Shown here: in pieces, positions 54,880 to 64,000 of the stretch
Layout of the letters: every line of letters begins with the position of its first letter
Numbering within the stretch: position 1 is the stretch's first letter
Source: Agelas oroides
Lineage: Eukaryota; Porifera; Demospongiae; Agelasida; Agelasidae
Assembly (NCBI GenBank): GCA_949130485.1
Contig: OX422197.1
Location: forward strand, 5,627,193 to 5,691,192
DNA: 64,000 nucleotides
Direction of reading: 5' to 3'
Program-made: the position numbers and the translations under genes
The notes under the pieces: generated by a model
Databases searched by the model: none
What the model saw: the letters and a program-made list of their open reading frames with translations, nothing else
Told to the model about the DNA's origin: nothing

Positions 54880-57800
54880 ATTATTCCAGTCCATAACATC
54901 AGCCAACAGGTAGCAGTTTACAGTGGGGAGCATGGGACACATCTTGTGGTAGTGATGGTCACAAGCCTCTGTCATTCCCTCGGCTTTGTGTAGTGACACT
55001 TTCCCAGAAAGGAAATAGTCAAACTCTGCACTGTAATCATTCTCACTGTGATAAAAGGAGAGCAGTAGGGATGGAGAAGAGGGAGGGAAAAAAGAAGGTA
55101 AAAGTCTGATGCTGAGAACACCACTAATTGTGATGCACAGAGTAAACACTCTTTCCTAAAGCACATCTTAGCATACCATGTGATAAGGTGCAGTGGACTT
55201 ACTTTGGCATTCCATGGAGGCGCATTCGGCAGACGAGCATTACCACCATTACACAGTCTCCATGCATCATGCCTTGGGCAAAATGGTTGTACATCATCTG
55301 AAGGATGGTGAGGGAGAAGAGGGGAAGGGATAGGAGAAGATAGGAAAGAAAGGAAAGTCACAATATTATCCTTTATTGTTTGGTTACATACGCTAGCACT
55401 GCACGTACACACTCACCATACCACACCACACACACACCCTCTCCATACAAACCTGGTAGGTGATAATGGACAGCTTCTCAACCATTTCCTTCAGGTTGGT
55501 ATTCCCACTCAGAACCACCTGGAATACACCAACGAAGAACCGCATGGAACTCTGGTATAGGAAGTACACCTGTGAGAGAGAAACCCTTGTATTATGAGAG
55601 CTGTTTGGGGACATGATATGGGACATATAAGCAGGCAAGGAAACAAATTGCTCATGAAACTCCAAGACAATCTGCCATACTTCAACACTAAAAGTCACTG
55701 TGTAAACAAGTTTTAAGTTTGTGAGCATCTTGGGGTGTAATTTGCTTGTAAACAACACTGAGACAAAGCACACCAACCTTGGCCTCCACTGTGGTGAGGT
55801 CTCCCTTCATGGCGTTTGCCTCAGTAATGAGGATGGCATATTCCTCTTTGTATTTGGCAATACTGTTCTCCAGATCATGCATAATGCCATCTATCTCTTC
55901 TGCCTTCATGCAAGATCTCTCTTCTTGTGCCTCCATGTCTTGTCGCAGTGGGTCCACACATTTTAGCATGTCTGCATAGTCAGTGGAGAAGTTGACGAGT
56001 GTAGGAATGATATTCTCTTGGATCAGAACACTGTTCATGGATGTCCACTCTGTAGCAGGCTCCCCAGTCAGTGGGTAGATACTCTCCATGTTCATTTTCA
56101 TAAGTCGTGGAGACATAGGGAGGGACCAAATCTTGACCAGGTATTGGTTCATCATTGTCTTGACAGCTGTACACATAACAAGGTGGAGCTAATCACCAAA
56201 ACCTTCTGTCAATCGCCTGAGCAGTAGAAGTCCGTAAAGTTTATTGTGGAAGAATAGGCAACTTTGTGTGCTCAGAAGACCTGGCGAGCTATTTATAACT
56301 GCAGCAATTGACAAACTGCACATGTGGTTTCGCTCAAGTAATCAACAAATGCTTTCGTCAGTCCCTCAAAAGAGGAGTTTACAAGCCGTATAAGTCCGTA
56401 AAACTTCATTTCTGCAAACAGGGCAGGCTACTTTTTGTGCACGAGTAAGCAACTCCGCGTGCTCGTCAGCCATGGTTAGCTATTTTCACATGATTACAAT
56501 GCCGTGGTTGACAAAGTGCTCATTCAGCCCTTTCAGCAGGCTATCTTTCACGCAAGAATAAGGAACTCCGCGTGCTCTGCAGCCATGGTTAGCTGCGGTT
56601 GACAAAATGTACATGGGGCCCCTTGTAGAGTGATTTGTAAAGCAGTCATGTAGAAAGGCAATATATGCGTGTAACATATGTGCGTTTTGGTGAAATAAAC
56701 TTTACATAGATCTTTTCAGCACACTCTCCAGTAACATTAAATTAGCTCAGTAAATCTATTTCTGTACAGGAGCATTTCATCAAATCATTTCCCCTTCTCC
56801 TCACCATTCATGCTCTCCTCAAGCATTCACCTCTGTTGACATCATTCACCTCTCTCCTCACCATTTTCCTCTCTCCTCATCATTTGCCTTTCTCCTCACC
56901 ATTAACACACCTCTCTTCACCCCTTGCTTGAGCTTCTAGGGTGTTCTTCCGCTCATGTTCTTTCTTCTTGGTGGAGAGGGAGACCTGGAGCTCCTCCAAT
57001 TAGTCCACCATCTCTCTGATGTTATGTAGGCCCACCATGCGTAAACCAACTACACTGAACTTTGATCTTGAACTCTTTGGATCTGCACCCATTCTGCACA
57101 TCTGAAAACTGCATTTCAGTACAGACTACAACTCAAAGAAGATTGGTCAAAATGTCACTCGTACATGTGGTTTTGTTCTGTAATCTGGTTGGTACCGCCA
57201 CATCCACACAGTGTGGTTTATTAAAGGTTTATGATTTTAGTTTAGTTAGTTGTTTGATTTGGAAAATTATAGTTTCCTGCTTTTACAATTATTTTGGTTA
57301 GTTTTAGTTATAGTACTAAAACTCCAAATTCCCTTACTAGAAGGTATTTAGTTATAGCATTAAGCTTCATGTGGAGTAGTTTTCAGTTTCGTAAAGTGAC
57401 AGTTTCTTTTTGGATGTATACGTTTAGCTATACTTATAGTTTCCAGTTTTGCCCAAACATGTTAGTTAGTTATAGGTCAACTAAAGCCATACTATGTAAA
57501 AGTTATTTACTTATAGTTATAGTTAAATAAGACAACACTGGTGACTGAAGTCAGCAGCTTTTCCTGCGAATATTACTAGGCTCTCTCTTCCCAGCATTTT
57601 AAGGAAACAGCCTGGGAACAAGGCTAGTACGTGTGTACGTGGAAGTCTGTATAGACACACATGGTGCTTACTGATGATTCATGTTCCCACTCACATAGTG
57701 CATGATGAAGTCTGGGTAGTAATGTGGGGTAACAGCCACGGTGGAGTCACCCTGCTTGGCCAGGTAGATGCGCTTGGTGCAAGGTGTGATATGGATGTGT

Positions 57801-58151
57801 TAATGGTTACTTGACGGTGAGCGGGCTGCTGAGGAAGTGCTGAATACACCAGAGGTAAATAGTTAGCAAAAACATACTGTTGAGAGTGAGAGAGTGGTGG
57901 CAAAGGGGAAGGGGGAGGGGGCGGGGAATGAGGGAAAGGAGGGGAACGAGAGGAAGGAGGAAACACAAGAGAAGGAAGGAAGGAGGTGAACAAAATAATA
58001 ACAGAAACAAACTACATATGCATCTAATATACAAGTATACTGTACTAAACAAATCACATCTGATTTGTCAAGGTCTACTTTGTTGGTGAACTCGTACCAC
58101 AATTGGTAGAGGGCGCCAGTTGCCTAGACTCCAAACCAGTTCAGCACACAA
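54880..58151 (-). pseudogene. DYNC1H1: dynein heavy chain pseudogene, unit 5
   Basis: Stalk exon 55778-56166, 389 bp, open, with the variant QEERSCMKAEE also found in unit 6. Unlike units 2, 3, 4 and 6 it keeps the long last-exon form (LLADVMDWNNEIC), as does unit 1. One intronic subrepeat is lost near 56575. Shared stops are present. Confidence 0.9.
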
Positions 58152-59196
58152 CTGCAGGGAACAAGGACATGTGTATGTACATGACCAGGGAGTTCGGCAG
58201 GGCTGAATAATAACTACAATCCAATTTATATTGGTAAAGGTTTATGCAGATCCCCCCAAGATCAAAATGTTGCATGCTGTGTGCATTGCAAACTCAATCA
58301 CAGTTTGCACTACTGGAAAACCAACTACCTCAGTAGTCTAGAGATGAGTACTAGCTGCCGTAGAGCACCTATTGAAACTCACATCATGAAAAGTTTGTAA
58401 GACAAGATACATGGACAGGAGTTCATTACACTACCAGCTTCCAACTTCCTCGTTGATTGAATCATGGCCAAAATCTAGCATTGATTATAATTGATGATTT
58501 AGACCATCATTTGTGGAAAATGGGTTTTGTAAAACAAGCCAAAAATGGTCTTGTGACATAACTTGTTGGTTATATAAAGACACCAATGTTCCAAGTCTTT
58601 TCTCAGTGACAAGTTAGTCTTCTTGCTCACCTACCGAGTAAAGCTTGTAGGTCTGCCACACCTCAGCACTCCAGCAGCTGTAGGACATGGACAATACTTA
58701 TTCTCTAGTGTAATATAATTTACTGATGAGGGATAACTCACCCTTGCTACCTATTGAAAAGCTTAGGTGTTGTTGAAATCTGTTCTAGAACCTTCTCATT
58801 ATAAAACTCTACCAGTGTGTCAACAGTAATGCACATCATGTTATATTTATGCTTACTATACAAGGTGTTTGTATCACTCTGATATGGCATGTTTGTACTA
58901 GAGCAGACTACAGTTCAGTGTGAATGGAAAGTAGAATATTTTGTGTGATTTCAAGGAAATACCGTATATGGACAGGATCACAAAGTGCTGTGTAGTTTAT
59001 CAATACTTAGCGAAATCAAGATTGTGTCATTTGCATGAAGATGTACCAACTTGAAATCATACTTGTCATGCACACAGTACTGTAATTCACTGTAAATTTG
59101 ACATATCAATAATTCATTCTTCAAAATTCCAAACAAAATTCAAACAATGAGTTTACTAATGCAAATAGTAATGTCCCATAGCTAACAGGTTGCAGT

Positions 59197-59486
59197 TGTG
59201 CTGTCTCATATCAATTGTCTCATGGTGGCTTATGATGTGTTATGCTGTCTCATATAAACTGTCTCAGGGTGACTTATGATGTGTTATGCTGTCTCATATC
59301 AACTGTCTCACGGTGACTTATGCTGTCTCATATCAACTGTCTCATGGTGACTTATGATGTGTTATGCTGTCTCATATCAACTGTCTCATGGTGTCTTACG
59401 CTGTCTCATATCAACTGTCTCAGGGTGACTTATGATGTCTTATGTCAACTGTCTCATGGTAACTTATGGTGTCTCATGGTGTGACT
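59197..59486. repeat. 44-bp minisatellite inside the array
   Basis: Units of CTGTCTCATGGTGACTTATG, ATGTGTTATGCTGTCTCATA and variants, the same family as 36605-36868 beside unit 1, with several shortened units. Confidence 0.9.
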
Positions 59487-59885
59487 GAAATTCACTGTAA
59501 TTTTGACATATCAAGAATTCATTCTTCAAAATTCCAAACAAAATTCAAACAATGAGCTTACTAATGCAAATAGTAATGTCCTATAGCTAACAGGTTGCAG
59601 TTTACTTGGTACAATAATCCTAAGTGCTAAGCAAAATTCAAAATCTATTAATGCAAAAATTTCATTATTCCAGTCCATAACATCAGCCAACAGGTAGCAG
59701 TTTACAGTGGGGAGCATGGGACACATCTTGTGGTAGTGATGGTCACAAGCCTCTGTCATTCCCTCACAAGCCTCTGTCATTCATATGGCATGTTTGTACT
59801 AGAGCAGACTACAGTTCAGTGTGAATGGAAAGTAGAATATTTTGTGTGATTTCAAGGAAATACTGTATATGGACAGGATCACAAA

Positions 59886-60044
59886 TAGTCTCGGAGCCAG
59901 ACCCTCGCACGCGGAGAAGGAGGAGGGTCTGGTAAACTTGCATACATACAAATTTGAAGTCCGCGGAATTTCGGCGGAATGAATCTGATTGGTTGATGAC
60001 TGTGTAATTACATTTCTGCCCACAAAGGCACGTGTTCGAGACTA
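59886..60044. mobile_element. 159-bp TAGTCTCG mini-element with 9-bp target duplication
   Basis: Ends TAGTCTCG and CGAGACTA. Exact flanks GATCACAAA at 59877-59885 and 60045-60053. Unit 5 has the uninterrupted GGACAGGATCACAAAGTGCT at about 58972, so the empty site is documented. The interior is GC-rich at the left (CCAGACCCTCGCACGCGG) and non-coding. Confidence 0.9.
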
Positions 60045-60309
60045 GATCACAAAGTGCTGTATAGTTTCTCAATACTTAGCGAAATCGATTTGCATGAAGA
60101 TGTACCAACTTGAAATCATCCTTGTCATGCACACAGTACTGTAATTCACTGTAAATTTGACATATCAACAATTCATTCTTCAAAATTCCAAACAAAATCC
60201 AAACAATGAGTTTACTAATGCAAATAGTAATGTCCCATAGCTAACAGTTTGCAGTTTACTTGGTACAATAATCATAAATGTTAAACAAAATTCAAAATCT
60301 ACTAATGCA

Positions 60310-63300
60310 CAAATTTCATTATTCATGTCAGCCAACAAGTAGCAGTTTACAGTGGGGAGCATGGGACACATCTTGTGGTAGTGATGGTCACAAGCCTCTG
60401 TCATTCCCTCGGCTTTGTGTAGTGACACTTTCCCAGAAAGGAAATAGTCAAACTCTGCACTGTAATCATTCTCACTGTGATAAGAGGAGAGCAGTAGGGA
60501 TGGAGAAGAGGGAGGGAAAAAAGAAGGTAAAAGTCTGATGCTGAGAACACCACTAATTGTGATGCACAGAGTAAACACTCTTTCCTAAAGCACATCTTAG
60601 CATACCATGTGATAAGGTGCAGTGGACTTACTTTGGCATTCCATGGAGGCGCATTCGGCAGACGAGCATTACCACCATTACACAGTCTCCATGCATCATG
60701 CCTTGGGCAAAATAGTTGTACATCATCTGAAGGATGGTGAGGGAGAAGAGGGGAAGGGAGAGGAGAAGATAGGAAAGAAAGGAAAGTCACAATATTATCC
60801 TTTATTGTTTGGTTACATATGGTAGCACTGCACGTACACACTCGCCATACCACACCACACACACACCCTCTCCATACAAACCTGGTAGGTGATAATGGAC
60901 AGCTTCTCAACCATTTCCTTCAGGTTGGTATTCCCACTCAGAACCACCTGGAATACACCAACGAAGAACCGCATGGAACTCTGGTATAGGAAGTACACCT
61001 GTGAGAGAGAAACCCTTGTATTATCAGAGCTGGTTGGGGACATGATATGGGACATATAAGCAGGCTAGGAAACAAATTGCTCATGAAACTCCAAGACAAT
61101 CTGCCATACTTCAACACTAAAAGCTACTTTGTAAACAAGTTTTAAGTTTGTGAGCATCTTGGGGTGTAATTTGCTTGTAAACAACACTGAGACAAAGCAC
61201 ACCAACCTTGGCCTCCACTGTGGTGAGGTCTCCCTTCATGGCGTTTGCCTCAGTAATGAGGATGGCATATTTCTCCTTGTATTTGGCAATACTGTTCTCC
61301 AGATCATGCATAATGCCATTCATCTCTTCTGCCTTCATGCAAGATCTCTCTTCTTGTGCCTCCATGTCTTGTCGCAGTGGGTCCACACATTTTAGCATGT
61401 CTGCATAGTCAGTGGAGAAGTTGATGAGTGTAGGAATGATATTCTCTTGGATCAGAACACTGTTCATGGATGTCCACTCTGTAGCAGGCTCCCCAGTCAG
61501 TGGGTAGATACTCTCCATGCTCATTTTCATAAGTCGTGGAGACATAGGGAGGGACCAAATCTTGACCAGGTATTGGTTCATCATTGTCTTGACAGCTGTA
61601 CACATAACAAGGTGGAGCTAATCACCAAAATCTTCTGTTAATCGCCTGAGCAGTAGAAGTCCGTAAAGTTTATTGTGGAAGAATAGGCAACTTTGTGTGC
61701 TCAGAAGACCTGGCGAGCTATTTATAACAGCAGCAATTGACAAACTGCACATGTGGTTTCGCTCAAGTAATCAACAAATGCTTTCGTCAGTCCCTCAAAA
61801 GAGGAGTTTACAAGCCGTATAAGTCCGTAAAACTTCATTTCTGCAAACAGGGCAGGCTACTTTTTGTGCACGAGTAAGCAACTCCGCGTGCTCGTCAGCC
61901 ATGGTTAGCTATTTTCACATGATTACAATGCCGTGGTTGACAAAGTGCTCATTCAGCCCTTTCAGCAGGCTATCTTTCACGCAAGAATAAGGAACTCTGC
62001 GTGCTCGTCAGCCATGGCTAGTTATTTGACATGATTGTATTGCTGCAGTCTGCCGTATAAGTCCGTAAAAGTTCGTTACTACACTTGCAGCAGGCTACTT
62101 TTCACACAACAGTAAGTAATTCCGCGTGCTCTGCAGCCATGGTTAGCTGCGGTTGACAAAATGTACATGGGGCCCCTTGTAGAGTGATTTGTAAAGCAGT
62201 CATGTAGAAAGGCAACATATGCGTGTAACATACGTGCTTTTTGGTGAAATAAACTTTACATAGATCTTTTCAGCACACTCTCCAGTAACATTAAATTAGC
62301 TCAGTAAATCTATTTCTGTACAGGAGCATTTCATCAAATCATTTCCCCTTCTCCTCACCATTCATGCTCTCCTCAAGCATTCACCTCTGTCGACATCATT
62401 CACCTCTCTCCTCACCATTTTCCTCTCTCCTCATCATTTGCCTTTCTCCTCACCATTAACACACCTCTCTTCACCCCTTGCTTGAGCTTCTAGGGTGTTC
62501 TTCCGCTCATGTTCTTTCTTCTTGGTGGAGAGGGAGACCTGGAGCTCCTCCAATTAGTCCACCATCTCTCTGATGTTATGTAGGCCCACCATGCGTAAAC
62601 CAACTACACTGAACTTTGATCTTGAACTCTTTGGATCTGCACCCATTCTGCACATCTGAAAACTGCTTTTCAGTACAGACTACAACTCAAAGAAGATTGG
62701 TCAAAATGTCATGTGAACATGTGGTTTTGTTCTGTAATCTGGTTGGTATCGCCACATCCACACAGTGTGGTTTTATTAAAGGTTTATGATTTTAGTTTAG
62801 TTAGTTGTTTGATTTGGAAAATTATAGTTTCCTGCTTTTACAATTATTTTGGTTAGTTTTAGTGTTAGGTACTTAAACTCCAAATTCCCTTACTAGAAGG
62901 TATTTAGTTATAGCATTAAGCTTCATGTGGAGTAGTTTTCAGTTTCGTACAGTTACAGTTTCTTTGTGGATGTATTAGTTTAGCTATACTTATAGTTTCC
63001 AGTTTTGCCCAAACATGTTAGTTAGTTATAGTTCAACTAAAGCCATACTATATAAAAGTTATTTACTTATAGTTATAGTTAAATAAGACAACACTGGTGA
63101 CTGAAGTCAGCAGCTTTTCCTGCGAATATTACTAGGCTCTCTCTTCCCAGCATTTTAAGGAAACAGCCTGGGAACAAGGCTAGTACGTGTGTACGTGGAA
63201 GTCTGTGTAGACACACATGGTGCTTACTGATGATTCATGTTCCCACTCACATAGTGCATGATGAAGTCTGGGTAGTAATGTGGGGTAACAGCCACGGTGG

Positions 63301-63707
63301 AGTCACCCTGCTTGGCCAGGCAGATGCGCTTGGTGCAAGGTGTGATATGGATGTGTTAATGGTTACTTGACGGTGAGTGGGCTGCTGAGGAAGTGCTGAA
63401 TACACCAGAGGTAAATAGTTAGCAAAAACATACTGTTGAGAGTGAGAGAGTGGTGGCAAAGGGGAAGGGGGAGGAGGAGGGGAGTGAGGGAAAGGAGGGG
63501 AAGGAGAGGAAGGAGGAAACACAAGAGAAGGAAGGAAGGAGGTGAACAAAATAATAACAGAAACAAACTACATATGCATCTAATATACAAGTATACTGTA
63601 CTAAACAAATCACATCTGATTTGTCAAGGTCTACTTTGTTGGTGAACTCGTACCACAATTGGTAGAGGGCGCCAGTGGCCTAGACTCCAAACCAGCTCAG
63701 CACACAC
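60310..63707 (-). pseudogene. DYNC1H1: dynein heavy chain pseudogene, unit 6
   Basis: Stalk exon 61207-61595, 389 bp, open, with QEERSCMKAEE as in unit 5 but the short last-exon form as in units 2-4. Such mixed markers point to exchange between units. Intronic subrepeats are complete. Shared stops are present. The unit continues to the window end. Confidence 0.9.
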
Positions 63708-64000
63708 CTGCAGGGAACAAGGACATGTGTATGTACATGACCAGGGAGTTCGGCAGGGCTGAATAATAACTACAATCCAATTTATATTGGTAAAGGTTTA
63801 TGCAGATCCCCCCAAGATCAAAATGTTGCATGCTGTGTGCATTGCAAAGTCAATCACAGTTTGCACTACTCGAAAACCAACTACCTCAGTAGTCTAGAGA
63901 GGAGTACTAGCTGCCGTTGAGCACCTATTGAAACTCACATCATGAAAAGTTTGTAAGACAAGATACATGGACAGGAGTTCATTACACTACCAGCTTCCAA

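Larger units (their letters stand above)
59082..60140. repeat. rearranged junction between units 5 and 6
   Basis: In order: a 115-bp start of a unit (59082-59196), the 44-bp minisatellite (59197-59486), a second unit start of about 290 bp carrying the long last-exon form (59487-59780), then about 350 bp of the unit end (from 59785, GGCATGTTTGTACTAGAGC) interrupted by a 159-bp mini-element, leading into unit 6. The tract duplicates CACAAGCCTCTGTCATTC at 59750-59780. This looks like two or more unequal exchanges involving the array-edge minisatellite. Confidence 0.85.
36872..64000 (-). repeat. tandem array of six 4.35-4.5-kb units (unit starts 36872, 41365, 45858, 50358, 54703, 60141)
   Basis: Each unit begins at the recurrent TAATTCACTGTAAATTTGAC sequence. 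Lengths are 4493, 4493, 4500, 4345 and 4379 bp; a 1059-bp rearranged junction (59082-60140) precedes unit 6, which is cut by the window end. Units look well over 90% identical by eye. Each carries a minus-strand dynein heavy chain pseudogene in its left two thirds, followed by about 0.9 kb of DNA with no coding signal. Two length changes come from loss of single intronic subrepeats in units 4 and 5. The array probably continues to the right. Confidence 0.95.

Noticed and set aside
40171-63645. Plus-strand frames rich in RGRGRG / RRGRRKHKRRK and minus-strand FLLLCFLL / SPSPPFPHSPPPPPSP in each unit
   Set aside because: They are the two strands of a purine-rich intron tract between dynein exons (around 40180-40280 and equivalents), conserved only because the units are recent.

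Overview
The window reads as animal nuclear DNA, most likely from a sponge. Three intact intronless genes encode a secreted-Cys-rich plus multi-pass membrane protein of a type I associate with sponges and cnidarians. There is also a T-box exon and a degenerate cytoplasmic dynein heavy chain segment with exons and introns. The non-coding DNA is full of minisatellites, inverted-repeat elements and tandem segmental duplications. The species call is an inference. I found no bacterial operon, CRISPR array, rRNA or convincing intact tRNA.

Layout. 1-4560 is a satellite built from an ACTCTACC-type decamer. 4561-18932 holds about 6.1-kb tandem units carrying the membrane-protein family: intact genes at 6577-8589 and 12641-14641, separated by broken copies (5213-5890, 9371-11950, 15514-18932). 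The two broken copies with both halves present are split by the same 1.3-1.5-kb inverted-repeat element. An orphan T-box exon lies on the minus strand at 19256-19498. A CpG-rich stretch and an interstitial telomere-type repeat follow (20560-21298). 21440-26763 is a large foldback-like structure whose two inverted arms are arrays of a TTTATAAA-centred 20-21-bp repeat. Its interior contains at least two further nested inverted-repeat elements. A third, more diverged intact family gene lies at 28393-30378.

From 30.4 to 36.9 kb there is repeat-rich intergenic DNA: a LINE tail, a 1.3-kb CCTGTC minisatellite, a hairpin element, a diverged partial copy of the unit found further right, a possible membrane-protein exon, and a 44-bp minisatellite flanked by a mirrored array. 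From 36872 to the window end there are six head-to-tail copies (the last cut off) of a unit of about 4.35-4.5 kb. On the minus strand each unit carries recognisable exons of cytoplasmic dynein heavy chain 1: late AAA4, stalk coiled coil 1, part of the microtubule-binding domain, coiled coil 2, then the start of AAA6. All six share the same two premature stops, lack about 45 residues of the microtubule-binding domain and lack AAA5. A mosaic dynein pseudogene was therefore already dead before it was amplified.

The best candidates for something undescribed are: the amplified dynein pseudogene array; a family of very small elements (38-188 bp) ending in TAGYCTCG with exact 9-bp target duplications, two supported by empty sites inside this same window; and the foldback element with helically phased palindromic repeats. 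The three intact membrane-protein genes share a conserved promoter-proximal block. They look like a young tandem family in which ectodomain-only fragments survive as open frames. Their function is unknown.
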